This document shows, piece after piece, positions 1-8,968 of a stretch of 64,000 nucleotides of DNA. The position numbers and the translations under genes were made by a program. This DNA is from Streptosporangium subroseum (GTDB lineage: Bacteria > Actinomycetota > Actinomycetes > Streptosporangiales > Streptosporangiaceae): contig NZ_FZOD01000003.1 of the NCBI RefSeq assembly GCF_900188345.1, positions 248,001 through 312,000 of the forward strand, written 5' to 3'. The stretch's first letter is position 1. The number at the start of each line of letters is the position of its first letter. The notes under the pieces were generated by a model. The model searched no databases. It was not told where the DNA came from and worked only from the letters and a program-made list of their open reading frames with translations.

Positions 1-1
1 G

Positions 2-1645
2 GCCTTCCGGCCGTTGGAGCATGTGTCACGCGCGCTGCGCCTGGCCCTGTCGAAAGAACACCGGGACGCGGCTCTGAGCGCCCTCGACGCGTGGCGCCGC
101 CACGGCCCGCGTAGCGACAACTGGTGGTTCAACCAGATCGGTGCACCGCAGCTGATCGGGGACGCCCTCCTCCTGCTGGCCGGCGACCTCGGCACCCGGC
201 AGCGCACGCGGTGGGGCGACTGGCTCGCCGGTTGCGCCGGTTCGATCGAGATGACCGGCCAGAACCTCGTCTGGGCCCAGGGGATCGTGCTGCGGCACGG
301 GCTCCTGGCGAACGACGGCGAGCTGGTCTCCTCGGCCGTCGCCCGGATGTCGACGGTCCTGCGGGTGACCGACGGCGAGGGGATCCAGGACGACCTCAGC
401 TTCCACCAGCACGGCGCGCAGCTGTACTCCGGCGGCTACGGCTCCTCCCTGGTCGCGGACCTCGCCCTGTGGATCTACGCGGTGCACGGCACCCCGTGGG
501 CCTTCGGCACGCCCGAGGTCCGGCTGTTCACCGACTTCCTGCTGGACGGCCAGCAGTGGGCGGTGCACGGAGGCGGCTTCGACTTCACCACCATGGGACG
601 CAACATCACCCGTGCCGGAGCGCACCGCGCCACCGGCGAGCTGCGGCCCGCGATTCGCAGGCTGCTGGCGGCGGGCGCGCCAAGGCGGGACGAACTCGCC
701 GCGTTCGACGCGCGTCTGGCCGGGACCGAGGCCGGACGCCTCCCCGTGGGCCCGGTCGGCTGCCGGTACTACCCGCGCTCGGACTACCTCGTGCATCGGC
801 GGCCCGCCTGGTCGGTATCGGTGCGCATGTCGTCCACGCGGACCGCTCCCACCGAGAGCATGAACGGTGAGAACCTCCGAGGTCGCCACCTCGGCGACGG
901 CGTCGCCGCGATCCGGGTCGGTGACGACCCGCAGGACGGCTACCGGGCCGTCATTCCGTTGTGGGACTGGGCCCGGCTCCCCGGCGTCACCGCCGAGTGG
1001 TTCCGCGACCCGGCGGCGCTCTTCCCCCGCCCCAACAACCGGCACGGCGGCTCCGGGGACGTCGGCGGCTGGTCCGACGGTCGTCACGGCATCGCCGTGA
1101 TGCGTCTGGAGGGGACGGACCGGATCGCGGACGGCTGGAAGGCGTGGTTCTGCTTCGACGACCTGTTCGTCGCGCTCGGTGCCGGAATCACCGCGCCGTC
1201 GGCCGTTCACCCGGTGATCACCACGATCGACCAGCGGCTGGCGGAGGGACCGATGACGGCCGGGCCGGATCCGCGCCGTCCCCGTTACGTCCATCACGGG
1301 CGCATCGGGTACGTGCCGCTGGCCGGTCACGGGTCCGTGTCCGCCCGGCTGGAGCCCCGTACCGGCAGGTGGTCGGACGTCACCGTGACCGGCTCCGCCG
1401 CGCCGCTGTCGGCGGAGGTGTTCTCCATCGGGTTCGACCACGGCCCGCGGCCGGAAGCTGCCTCGTACGCGTGTCTGATCCTGCCCTGCGCAGATCGGAC
1501 GACCACCGCCGAGCGGTCCGTCGCCCCGGGCGTCACCGTGGTGTCGAACACGCCTGAGCTGCAGTCGGTCCGCTGTCATCGCAGCGGGGTCACCCTCACC
1601 GCCCGGCACGACGTGGACGGGATCGCGTTGACGCGGGAATCATGA
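2..1645 (+). CDS. Polysaccharide lyase family 8 protein (hyaluronate/xanthan lyase type), 5' end outside window
   Basis: C-terminal ~547 residues of a secreted PL8 lyase, which cleaves uronate-containing polysaccharides by beta-elimination. The reading frame is open to the window edge, so the signal peptide and roughly 200 N-terminal residues lie outside (family members are usually about 750-800 aa). Seen: the NWW..QIG.P motif near the start, the QNLVW segment that carries the catalytic Asn, the SFHQHG..YSGGYG block with the catalytic His and Tyr, and a GRNITR segment matching the active-site Arg region, followed by the beta-sandwich part to a natural stop. Substrate cannot be told from sequence. 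No obvious operon partner follows; the next gene starts about 340 bases later behind a structured leader. Confidence 0.85.
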   Translation, partial: AFRPLEHVSRALRLALSKEHRDAALSALDAWRRHGPRSDNWWFNQIGAPQLIGDALLLLAGDLGTRQRTRWGDWLAGCAGSIEMTGQNLVWAQGIVLRHGLLANDGELVSSAVARMSTVLRVTDGEGIQDDLSFHQHGAQLYSGGYGSSLVADLALWIYAVHGTPWAFGTPEVRLFTDFLLDGQQWAVHGGGFDFTTMGRNITRAGAHRATGELRPAIRRLLAAGAPRRDELAAFDARLAGTEAGRLPVGPVGCRYYPRSDYLVHRRPAWSVSVRMSSTRTAPTESMNGENLRGRHLGDGVAAIRVGDDPQDGYRAVIPLWDWARLPGVTAEWFRDPAALFPRPNNRHGGSGDVGGWSDGRHGIAVMRLEGTDRIADGWKAWFCFDDLFVALGAGITAPSAVHPVITTIDQRLAEGPMTAGPDPRRPRYVHHGRIGYVPLAGHGSVSARLEPRTGRWSDVTVTGSAAPLSAEVFSIGFDHGPRPEAASYACLILPCADRTTTAERSVAPGVTVVSNTPELQSVRCHRSGVTLTARHDVDGIALTRES

Positions 1646-1836
1646 TCTCGTGTCGACGGCCTCACCAGGTGATCGCACCCTGTGCGAGGGCTCTCATGTC
1701 ACCGCTGGGACCGGCTCGGCGGCAGGCCGTCGGGCTGAGCCCGGTCTGCCGCCATAGCGACGAGACGACAGCGGCCGTCACTCGCCGCCGGGGTGCTCGA
1801 TAACCGCTGGATGACGCCTCCGGCGCCGGTTAGGGT

Positions 1837-1984
1837 GGTGCCGTGCATTTGATCATGTCTCCGCCCGTCGCCCGTTAGGCGGGCGGCACCTCTCTCCTGA
1901 CAGCCGGACCCGAGCGGTCCGGTAGGTGGTTGACGCCCGCATACGTGCGGCCTGACGACAACCACCTCATCTGGAGAGTTATCC
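1837..1984 (+). promoter_or_regulatory. Structured 5' leader of the DMT transporter gene, candidate cis-regulatory RNA
   Basis: Within 150 bases of the start codon there are consecutive perfect helices: GGTGCCG (1837-1843) with CGGCACC (1884-1890); CCGGACC (1904-1910) with GGTCCGG (1916-1922); AGGTGGTTG (1924-1932) with CAACCACCT (1959-1967), which encloses CCGCA/TGCGG closed by a UACG tetraloop. CTCTCC at 1892-1897 is complementary to the Shine-Dalgarno GGAGAG at 1973-1978. The 5' end AGGGTGGTGCCGTG (1833-1846) resembles the T-box consensus AGGGTGGNACCGCG at 12 of 14 positions. I do not recognise a named riboswitch class. The rest of 1646-1836 shows no gene. Confidence 0.5.
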
Positions 1985-2869
1985 ATGACGCATGTCTCCG
2001 TACGGCGGGGCCTGCTGTACGTTTCCATCGCGGCGACCGCCTGGGGCACCGGTGGCGCCGCCGGGGCGCTGCTCTACCGGACCGGCGGGCTCGGACCCGT
2101 CTCGGTCTCCTTCTGGCGGTTCGCCGCCGGGGCGGTCATGCTCCTGCTGGCGTCCCGCCTCTTCGATCTCGGGCGCGTCCGCGGCCTCGGGCGGATCGTG
2201 GTCACCGGCGTCGCCATGGCCGTCTACCAGACCGCCTACTTCGCGGCGATCGCCGAATCCGGTCTGGCCGTGGCCACCGTGGTCACGATAGGCGCCACGC
2301 CCGTCTTCGTGGCCGCGGGAGCGCGCCTGCTGCTGGGCGAGCGACTGGGTGCGGCCGGGCTGGGTTCCGTCGCGATCGCCCTGACCGGCCTGGTCATGCT
2401 GACCCTCGACGGCGGATCGGCGACCTTTTCCGCGCTTGGCATGGGGTGGGCGCTGCTCTCGGCGGCCGGTTACGCGGGTGTGACCCTGCTCAACCGCGCC
2501 TCCACCGACGAGCCGTACGCCACCGCCATGGGCGGCTTTGTCGTCGGCGGCCTCTGCCTGCTTCCCCTCGCGCTGGCTCAGGGCCTGCTGCCGTCGGGTG
2601 ACCCGCTCGCCTCCTCGGCGATCATCGTTTATCTCGGCGCGATCCCGACCGCCCTGGCCTACGGCCTGTTCTTCGCCGGCCTCGCCGCGGTGCGGGCCAC
2701 GACGGCCTCCGTGATCTCCCTGGTGGAGCCGGTCGGGGCGGCGATCATCGGAGTGCTCCTGCTGGGCGAACGGCTCACCCCGCAGACCGCCGGCGGTGCG
2801 GTCCTGCTGCTCGCCGCCGTCGGCCTGCTCGCCCTTCGCGAGAGACGAGACTCCTCGCTTCCCAGCTGA
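1985..2869 (+). CDS. EamA-family (DMT superfamily) transporter
   Basis: A 294-residue integral membrane protein with about ten hydrophobic helices arranged as two EamA repeats, each about 140 residues, the size and layout of drug/metabolite exporters. It begins with the typical AATAWGTGG segment of helix 1 and ends in the second EamA half with a SLVEPVGAAIIGVLLLGE signature. Such proteins export amino acids, nucleosides or other small metabolites; the substrate is not readable. The ATG has GGAGAG 6 bases upstream. Its leader (1837-1984) is strongly folded and contains an anti-Shine-Dalgarno sequence, suggesting translational control. Single-gene transcription unit: an 11-bp terminator hairpin follows directly. 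Confidence 0.85.
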   Translation: MTHVSVRRGLLYVSIAATAWGTGGAAGALLYRTGGLGPVSVSFWRFAAGAVMLLLASRLFDLGRVRGLGRIVVTGVAMAVYQTAYFAAIAESGLAVATVVTIGATPVFVAAGARLLLGERLGAAGLGSVAIALTGLVMLTLDGGSATFSALGMGWALLSAAGYAGVTLLNRASTDEPYATAMGGFVVGGLCLLPLALAQGLLPSGDPLASSAIIVYLGAIPTALAYGLFFAGLAAVRATTASVISLVEPVGAAIIGVLLLGERLTPQTAGGAVLLLAAVGLLALRERRDSSLPS

Positions 2870-2882
2870 GCCGCCGCGCGCC

Positions 2883-2911
2883 AAGGCCGCTCCATCGCCG
2901 GGAGCGGCCTT
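2883..2911 (+). terminator. Terminator hairpin after the EamA transporter
   Basis: AAGGCCGCTCC (2883-2893) and GGAGCGGCCTT (2901-2911) form a perfect 11-bp stem, 14 bases after the transporter stop codon. The short T-run is typical of GC-rich actinomycete terminators. Confidence 0.75.
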
Positions 2912-3125
2912 TCCGGTCACCCCATAACCACGCAACCACAACTTTCCCGACTAAAGGAGCACGTGGGTTCCCCCACTTCCCCGCCGACCGGCCTGCCCCA
3001 TGAGTGAGGTCACCGTCATACGACCCGCCGCGAGACCGGAGCCTCCTATCCGGAAAAGAGCATGCACGGGTGAGAGCCATCTGGAAGAGCCACAGAGGTT
3101 GGAGCGAGACGACCCCGTACCGGGG

Positions 3126-3917
3126 TCAGTCGAACAGGTCGGGCTCCGCCGCGATGATCTGGTCGTGGAGCGGCTGGAAGTTGATCCAGCCGACCAGGTC
3201 GTTGCCGATCTGACCGTGGGTGAGCTTGGCGTTCTCGTGGCTGATCTGGATCGTGGGACCGGCGGCCTTGGCCAGGAGCTGTGCCTGGCACGAGCGCTCC
3301 ATCGTGATGAACCACCAGGCCGCGGCGTCCACGCTGTCGCCGACCGTCAGCAGACCGTGGTTGCGCAGGATCACCGCTTTGTGGGAGCCGAGGGCCTGGG
3401 CGATGCGACGTCCCTCCTCGGTCTCCAGGACCACGCCGGTGTAGTCGTCGAACAGGCCGTGGTCCTCATAGAACGCGCAGGCGTCCTGGGTCAGCGGTTC
3501 CAGGAGCGCGCCCATCGACGACAGGGCCTTGCCGTACACCGAATGGCTGTGCGCGGCGGCGACCGCGTCCGGCCTGGCCTGGTGGATCATCGCGTGGATC
3601 GCGAACGCGGCCTGGTTGACGTGGTAGCGGCCCTCGACCACCTGTCCGTCGTGGTTGACGAGGATGAGGTCGCTCACCTTGACCTGCTTGAACGACATGC
3701 CGAACGGGTTCACCCAGAAGTGGTCGGTGTGCTCGGGGTCCCGGACGGTGATGTGGCCGGCGACGCCCTCCTCGAAGCCGAACCTGCCGAACAGCCGCAG
3801 CGCGGCCACCAGGCGTTCCCGGCGATGGCGGCGCTCCTCCTCCACGGTCTCGAAGGTCTGCGGCAGCCGGAAGACGAGCTGGTCCGTGGGGACCGGCTGC
3901 AGATCGGACAGGCTCAT
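3126..3917 (-). CDS. Class II aldolase/adducin family protein
   Basis: 263 residues with the complete class II aldolase/adducin fold: an N-terminal GFEEGVAGHITVRDP segment, the zinc-binding AAAHSHSVYGKA region (His-x-His), an Asp/Glu-rich middle, and the RNHGLLTVG motif with the third metal His. Members include L-fuculose-phosphate aldolase, ribulose-phosphate epimerases and many uncharacterised dehydratase/decarboxylase-like proteins; the exact reaction cannot be assigned. The start is chosen at the ATG preceded by GGAGG four bases upstream; the frame stays open about 70 codons further upstream but that part is arginine/proline-rich and lacks similarity. The gene stands alone, convergent with the EamA gene and divergent from secA2. 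Confidence 0.85.
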   Translation of the reverse strand: MSLSDLQPVPTDQLVFRLPQTFETVEEERRHRRERLVAALRLFGRFGFEEGVAGHITVRDPEHTDHFWVNPFGMSFKQVKVSDLILVNHDGQVVEGRYHVNQAAFAIHAMIHQARPDAVAAAHSHSVYGKALSSMGALLEPLTQDACAFYEDHGLFDDYTGVVLETEEGRRIAQALGSHKAVILRNHGLLTVGDSVDAAAWWFITMERSCQAQLLAKAAGPTIQISHENAKLTHGQIGNDLVGWINFQPLHDQIIAAEPDLFD

Positions 3918-4252
3918 CGTGCCTCCAGGGGGAAAGGGGCAAGGGTAGGGACACACGCGCCGGGCGCGAGGGCCTTGAAGATGTCGGAGCCGCTGGATGC
4001 CCGATGGGGAAGGGCACGCGTCCAGCGTGTCCTTCCCCGGACGTCGTGTCCACGACCGACGCGAATCCCGTTCGGTTTTGTTCCGCGACGGCGCGGGCGA
4101 CGCCGCGGCACCCGCTCCGGCACAAAAAGGCACATATCCCGCCCAATACCCCCCTACCCGGATGATCTACCCCGTCTGTACGGTGAGGCGACAGTCGGTA
4201 CGGTAAAGGCGACAGTGGGAACGTGAGCCCGGGAACGGGCGTTGGAGGGAAC
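3918..4252. other. Intergenic region between divergent aldolase and secA2 genes
   Basis: 335 bases without a gene. It must hold both divergent promoters. The only clear structure is a pair of direct repeats just before secA2 (see 4178-4218). Around 4070-4170 GC content falls, consistent with promoter DNA, but I cannot fix -35/-10 boxes. Confidence 0.5.
4178..4218 (+). repeat. Two direct repeats upstream of secA2
   Basis: GTACGGTGAGGCGACAGT at 4178 recurs as GTACGGTAAAGGCGACAGT at 4198, about two helical turns apart. Lying 35-75 bases before the preferred secA2 start, they could be a regulator's operator or the remains of a duplication. Confidence 0.55.
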
Positions 4253-6463
4253 GTGGCCTCGATAACTCAGCTCGTCAGGCGGTTCCTGGAGCGTCCCGGT
4301 TCGATCGACCGGACGCCGTTCGAACGGACCGTGGCGGCCGCCGCGACCCGCGAGGAGCGGATCCGGGAGCTCACCGAGCTTCCGGTGCCTTCGGTGGACG
4401 ACCTGCCCGAGTTCTGTGCGATCGTGCGGGAGACCGCGCACCGCACGCTGGGTCTGCGGCCCTACGACGTGCAGCTGGTCGGCATGCTGGCCATGATGTC
4501 GGGAAACATCGCGGAGATGGCGACGGGCGAGGGCAAGACCCTGTCCGGTGCCATGGCCGCCGCCGGCTATGCCCTCCAGGGCAAGCGCGTCCACGTGATC
4601 TCGGTCAACGACTACCTGGCCCAGCGCGACGCCGAGTGGATGGGCCCGCTGTACGACGCGCTGGGGGTCTCGGTCGGCTGGATCGGCCAGAGCTCCTCGC
4701 CGGAGGAGCGCCGGGCGGCCTATGCCAAGGACGTGACGTACGGCTCGGTCAGCGAGATCGGCTTCGACGTGCTCCGCGACCGGCTCTGCACCGACGTCGC
4801 CGACCTGATCGTGCCCGCGCCCAACGTGGCGCTGGTGGACGAGGCCGACTCCGTACTGGTCGACGAGGCCCGGGTGCCGCTGGTGCTGGCGGGGAGCGCC
4901 GACCCGGGCGGTGCGGTGCCGGAGATGGCCGCGCTGGTCCGCCAGCTGGTCAAGGGCTACCACTACGAGCTCGACGACCAGGCGCGCAACGTCCACCTGA
5001 CCACCAAGGGCATCGACACCGTCGAGCAGGCGCTGGATCTGGACCTCTACGACAGCCCGTCCTCCCTGACGGAGGTGAACCTCGCCCTGCACGCGCACGC
5101 CCTGCTGACCAAGGACGTCGACTACATCGTGCGCGACGGCAAGGTGCAGCTGATCAACCCGTCACGGGGCCGGGTGGCGATGCTGCAGCGCTGGCCGGAC
5201 GGCCTGCAGTCGGCGGTGGAGGCCAAGGAGGCGCTGTCTCCCTCGGAGACCGGCGAGATCCTCGACTCGATCACCGTCCAGGGCCTGATCACCCGCTACC
5301 CGGAGAAGTGCGGGATGACCGGCACCGCGGTCGCGGTCGGGGACCAGCTCCGGGAGTTCTACGACCTCAAGGTGGTCGTGGTCCCGTCCAACCGGCCGTG
5401 CGTGCGGATCGACGAGCCCGACCGGCTGTTCGAGTATCGGATGGAGAAGGACCACGCCCTGGTCGACGAGATCGTCGAGGTGCACGCCACCGGGCGGCCG
5501 ATCCTGATCGGCACCCTGGACGTGGCCGAGTCCGAGCGGCTGGCACTGACCCTGAGCGGGCGCGGGCTGGACTGCGTGGTCCTCAACGCCAAGAACGACG
5601 CGGAAGAGGCGGCGATCATCTCCGGGGCCGGAGAGCGCGGCACGATCACGGTCTCCACCCAGATGGCCGGGCGCGGCACCGACATCCGCCTCGGAGAGGG
5701 CGTCGACGAGCTCGGCGGCCTGTACGTCATCGGCTCCGGCCGGCACACCAGCAGCCGCCTGGACGACCAGCTCCGCGGGCGCGCGGGCCGCCAGGGCGAC
5801 CCCGGCGGCTCGATCTTCTTCGTCAGCGGCGAGGACGAGCTGATCACTCACTACGTGGCAGACGAGTACGCCACGGGCGTTCCCGAGCACACCCTCGTGG
5901 GCCACGCCCAGCGGGTCGCCGAGGGCGTCAACATGGAGATCCACCGCAACACCTGGCGCTACACCCGCCTCCTCGAACTCCACCGGAGCCTGGTCCTCGA
6001 CCTCCGCGACAAGATCCTGCGCGGCCACTCGGCCGGCGAGGCCCTGTCGGCGGGCGCCCCGGAGCGGTGGTCGGAGCTGGAGGAGACCGTCGGCGAGGAC
6101 GTGCTGCACGAGGCCGCCCGGCAGATCGTGCTCTTCCACCTCGACCACTCCTGGGCCGACCACCTGGCCGACCTGGCCGACCTCCGCGAGGGCATCCACC
6201 TGCGCGCCCTCGGCCGCCTCAGCCCGATCGACGAGTTCAACAAGGAGGCCAAGGCCGCCTACCAGCGCATGCTGGCCGAGACCGAGTCGCGCTCGATCGC
6301 CACCTTCGAGACCGCCTCGATCACCGCCGACGGCCTCGACCTCGACGGCGCGGGCCTCAAGCGCCCCACCGCCACCTGGACCTACCTCGTCCAGGACAAT
6401 CCCTTCGGCACCGAGTGGGAGCGCATCCTCAACCGCCTCACCACCAAGGTCCGCCGCCGCTGA
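4253..6463 (+). CDS. secA2: Accessory Sec system translocase SecA2
   Basis: A 736-residue SecA-type ATPase driving export of a subset of proteins through SecYEG. Visible motifs: Walker A ATGEGKT at about residues 89-96, the VSVNDYLAQRDAEWMG-type helicase motif, the DEAD-like VDEADSVLVDEAR at about 195, MAGRGTDIRLG (motif V) and DQLRGRAGRQGDPGGS (motif VI). It is shorter than SecA1 (about 900 aa) and lacks the C-terminal linker and zinc-binding tail, as expected for SecA2. I prefer the GTG at 4253 because GGAGGG lies just upstream; an in-frame GTG at 4223 with no ribosome site is the alternative. No partner gene of a specialised aSec locus is adjacent. Convergent with a toxin-antitoxin remnant. 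Confidence 0.9.
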   Translation: MASITQLVRRFLERPGSIDRTPFERTVAAAATREERIRELTELPVPSVDDLPEFCAIVRETAHRTLGLRPYDVQLVGMLAMMSGNIAEMATGEGKTLSGAMAAAGYALQGKRVHVISVNDYLAQRDAEWMGPLYDALGVSVGWIGQSSSPEERRAAYAKDVTYGSVSEIGFDVLRDRLCTDVADLIVPAPNVALVDEADSVLVDEARVPLVLAGSADPGGAVPEMAALVRQLVKGYHYELDDQARNVHLTTKGIDTVEQALDLDLYDSPSSLTEVNLALHAHALLTKDVDYIVRDGKVQLINPSRGRVAMLQRWPDGLQSAVEAKEALSPSETGEILDSITVQGLITRYPEKCGMTGTAVAVGDQLREFYDLKVVVVPSNRPCVRIDEPDRLFEYRMEKDHALVDEIVEVHATGRPILIGTLDVAESERLALTLSGRGLDCVVLNAKNDAEEAAIISGAGERGTITVSTQMAGRGTDIRLGEGVDELGGLYVIGSGRHTSSRLDDQLRGRAGRQGDPGGSIFFVSGEDELITHYVADEYATGVPEHTLVGHAQRVAEGVNMEIHRNTWRYTRLLELHRSLVLDLRDKILRGHSAGEALSAGAPERWSELEETVGEDVLHEAARQIVLFHLDHSWADHLADLADLREGIHLRALGRLSPIDEFNKEAKAAYQRMLAETESRSIATFETASITADGLDLDGAGLKRPTATWTYLVQDNPFGTEWERILNRLTTKVRRR

Positions 6464-6541
6464 CCACAGACCGCCGACACCCTCACGGCCTCCACCGGGC
6501 AGACGCTCGGGGAGGTCCGGCGGTCCGTACCTCTCGCTCAC
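6464..6541 (-). pseudogene. Remnant of a RelE/ParE-type toxin gene
   Basis: A GTG start overlaps the stop of the antitoxin remnant (GTGA overlap, the usual coupling in type II toxin-antitoxin operons). It encodes VSERYG... followed by LPERLP and then runs into the antisense of the secA2 3' end without toxin similarity. Actinomycete RelE toxins often begin SERYG and have an ERLP-like segment some 15 residues further on, so this looks like an internally deleted and truncated toxin. Identification rests on a very short match. Confidence 0.4.
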
Positions 6542-6675
6542 AGGCGGCCGACCCGGCGCAGCTCGGCTTCCACCTCTGCCTGGGAGTGGACGCGCCCCGC
6601 TTCCAGGTCGGCGAGCCCCTCACGGATGGCCGCCATGGTTTCGGCGGAGGCGAGGATTTCAATCGTCGCGCGCAT
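6538..6675 (-). pseudogene. N-terminally truncated Phd/YefM-type antitoxin
   Basis: 45 residues from ATG. The sequence EILASAETMAAIREGLADL followed by EAGRVHSQAEVEAELRR matches the C-terminal toxin-neutralising half of Phd/YefM antitoxins, which are normally 80-95 aa with an N-terminal DNA-binding part; that part is absent upstream in all frames. The GTGA overlap with a toxin-like start downstream supports a former TA operon. No ribosome site is visible before the ATG; a -10-like CATACT sits just upstream, so leaderless expression of the stub is conceivable. Confidence 0.5.
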
Positions 6676-7040
6676 CGTCACTACAGACAGTATGAATCGC
6701 GATGACCGACGAACGCTGGAGTTTCCGCCAGGCGGCTCGAAGGTGGGCGGTCACCGCCCTCCGGCAGAATCCGCCATCGGACAACCCGGGCCCGTAGCCC
6801 GGCGGCATCGGTGTCCGAAACGGGCGGTGCCGCGGCCTCACCGAACCGAAACACCGCCGCGACCCGTCACCGCATGCCTGGATTTTGCCACCCTGAATAG
6901 GCATTTATCGCCGATAATTCATGGTGTCCAAGCATTTTTGGCTGGTATCTGCATATTCTATGCGCGCAAGATAACATCATGGTACGCATAACGTGGACGG
7001 TAATGGTTTCACCATGGCCCGGCCGGTTATCGTGTAGTGC
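6676..7040. other. AT-richer intergenic region before the XRE regulator
   Basis: 365 bases without a gene. From about 6890 to 7010 the DNA is markedly less GC-rich than its surroundings (several TTTT/ATAAT-like stretches), fitting promoter DNA for the MmyB-type regulator, or horizontally acquired DNA next to the toxin-antitoxin remnant. No confident promoter boxes or repeats seen. Confidence 0.5.
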
Positions 7041-7844
7041 GTGACCAGCACCAGCGTGTCCCGGCCAGTCGGCGAACTTCTCCGCCAGTGGCGGGAACGT
7101 CGGCGGATGAGCCAGATGGATCTCGCCATCCAGGCCGACATCTCCACCCGTCACCTGAGTTTCGTGGAGACCGGCCGTTCCAAACCCAGCAGGGAGATGA
7201 TCCTCCACCTCGCCGAGGAGCTGGAGCTTCCCCTCCGCGAGCGCAACCATCTCCTGCTCTCCGGCGGGTTCGCACCGGTCTACTCGGAGACCCCGCTCAG
7301 CTCCCCGCACATGGCATCGGTCAGGGAGGCCCTGGGCCAGGTGCTGAGCGGGCACCAGCCGTACCCCGCGGTGGTCGTCGACCAGCGCTGGAACCTGGTG
7401 GACCGCAACTCCGCCACCGGCCTGCTGCTGCGCGGGGTCGCACCGGAACTGCTCGTCCCGCCGGTCAACGTGCTCCGGCTGAGCCTGCACCCCAAGGGGA
7501 TGGCCCAGCGGATCACCAACCTGGGCGAGTGGCGGGCCCACCTGCTGCACCGGCTGCGCCGCCAGATCAGTCTCACCGCCGATCCCGACCTGGCCGCGCT
7601 CTGGCGCGAGCTCGTCGACTACCCCTGCGACCAGCCCGAGCCCGAGATAGAGCGGCCGGGGCCCGGCGACATCGTGATCCCGCTGCGACTCCGCCGCGGC
7701 TATCGAGAGCTCGCCTTCTTCAGCACGATGGCCACGTTCGGCACCCCGCTGGACATCACCGTCGCCGAGCTGGCCATCGAGGCCTACTTCCCGGCCAACC
7801 CCGAGACCGCCGCCTATCTGCAGCACCAGCACCACCCGGACTAG
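7041..7844 (+). CDS. MmyB-family helix-turn-helix transcriptional regulator
   Basis: 267 residues. An N-terminal XRE helix-turn-helix (about residues 8-65, with LRQWRERRRMSQMDLA and HLSFVETGRSKPS) is followed by the MmyB-like PAS-type ligand-binding domain (about 95-265, containing YPAVVVDQRWNLVDRN). Actinomycetes hold many such regulators; some bind fatty-acid-like ligands. They frequently control an adjacent oxidoreductase or SDR gene, but here the neighbours are a convergent O-methyltransferase and a TA remnant. Starts at GTG with no strong ribosome site. Confidence 0.9.
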   Translation: MTSTSVSRPVGELLRQWRERRRMSQMDLAIQADISTRHLSFVETGRSKPSREMILHLAEELELPLRERNHLLLSGGFAPVYSETPLSSPHMASVREALGQVLSGHQPYPAVVVDQRWNLVDRNSATGLLLRGVAPELLVPPVNVLRLSLHPKGMAQRITNLGEWRAHLLHRLRRQISLTADPDLAALWRELVDYPCDQPEPEIERPGPGDIVIPLRLRRGYRELAFFSTMATFGTPLDITVAELAIEAYFPANPETAAYLQHQHHPD

Positions 7845-7888
7845 CAGTGCTCTGTCAGCTCTGTAGCGCCGCCGGCAGCGGCCGGATG

Positions 7889-8968
7889 TCAGAACGCTTC
7901 CAGCTCGATCATCGCGAAGCTGAGACCCGTCGGGGTGACCGAGACCCGGCGCCATCTCGAGGCGGCGAACAACGCATCGAATTCGGGCAGGTCACGCTCT
8001 TGGCCCGGCGACATGGCCAGCATGTGCATGTCGGCGAGCGGTTCGGCACCCGGGGCTCCGATCTCACCAATCACGTTCTCCACGACCACGGCACGGGCTC
8101 CCAAGCGGGCGGAGGCACGGCAGTTGCGCAGGATCCGCACGCACTGCTCGTCCGACCAGTCGTGCAACACCGCCTTCAGCAGGTACAGGTCGGCTGCCGG
8201 AACGGCCTGGAAGAAGTCACCGCCGACGGCCTCGAAACGGTCCGCCACACCGTCCTTCTCGGCCTCCTGCCGAGCCGTGGCCGCATTGACCGGCAGGTCC
8301 AGGTTCAGGCCGCGCAGTGCCGGGTTCCTCTGAAGGATGCCGCGTACAAGTGCTCCGGTAGCACCGCCGACATCCACCGCGACCGAGACGTTCGTGGTGT
8401 CGATCGTCGCGGCCACCAGCCGGTTCAACTGGTCCGTGACACCCGCCAGCGCGGCCGAGAACAGCGCGGCCTCCTCGGGCCGTTCAGCCAGGTAGGAGAA
8501 GAAATCGCTGCCCAGCACCGCCTCGATCTGAGTCCCGCCCTTGCGGACGGCCTCAGGCATCCGCTCCCAGGGCCGCCAGTGCGACGGGCCGGCCCAGACC
8601 AATGCCAGTTCCCGCAGCGTGTTCGGCACTCCCGACCGGAGCAGCTCGCTCATCGGCGTCCCCGAGAACCGGCGATCGCCCTCGTAGGCCACCAGGCCGA
8701 GCGACGCACAGGCGCGCAGGAGCCGGTATGTGGTGCGCGGGTCGCTGGACTCGCGCTCAGCGATCTCTTCCGCGGTCAGTGACTCCGTGGCGAGATGGTC
8801 GGGGATGGAAAGGTCGACCGCCGTGCGGACGATCTGGCTCACCCAGTAGCCACTGATCATCTGCATGAGGGTGACGACAACGGCCGGGGCCTCGGTTTCG
8901 CTCGCCGAAGAGTTCACGGTCTCGGTCATGGATTGATCACGCACCTTGTTGTCTCGCATATTGGTCAT
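7889..8968 (-). CDS. SAM-dependent O-methyltransferase (plant/polyketide-type, acetylserotonin O-methyltransferase-like)
   Basis: 359 residues: an N-terminal dimerisation winged helix (about 30-110, SGYWVSQIVRTAVDLSIPD) and a C-terminal Rossmann domain with the SAM loop VAVDVGGATGAL (about 190-200), the acidic LDLP end of strand 2, GDFF, and the LKAVLHDWSDE segment carrying the catalytic His. Family members methylate phenolic hydroxyls of secondary metabolites. No biosynthetic genes surround it. The start overlaps the stop of an oxidoreductase remnant (ATGA), so it was formerly the second gene of a coupled pair. An alternative ATG lies 13 codons in. Confidence 0.88.
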   Translation of the reverse strand: MTNMRDNKVRDQSMTETVNSSASETEAPAVVVTLMQMISGYWVSQIVRTAVDLSIPDHLATESLTAEEIAERESSDPRTTYRLLRACASLGLVAYEGDRRFSGTPMSELLRSGVPNTLRELALVWAGPSHWRPWERMPEAVRKGGTQIEAVLGSDFFSYLAERPEEAALFSAALAGVTDQLNRLVAATIDTTNVSVAVDVGGATGALVRGILQRNPALRGLNLDLPVNAATARQEAEKDGVADRFEAVGGDFFQAVPAADLYLLKAVLHDWSDEQCVRILRNCRASARLGARAVVVENVIGEIGAPGAEPLADMHMLAMSPGQERDLPEFDALFAASRWRRVSVTPTGLSFAMIELEAF

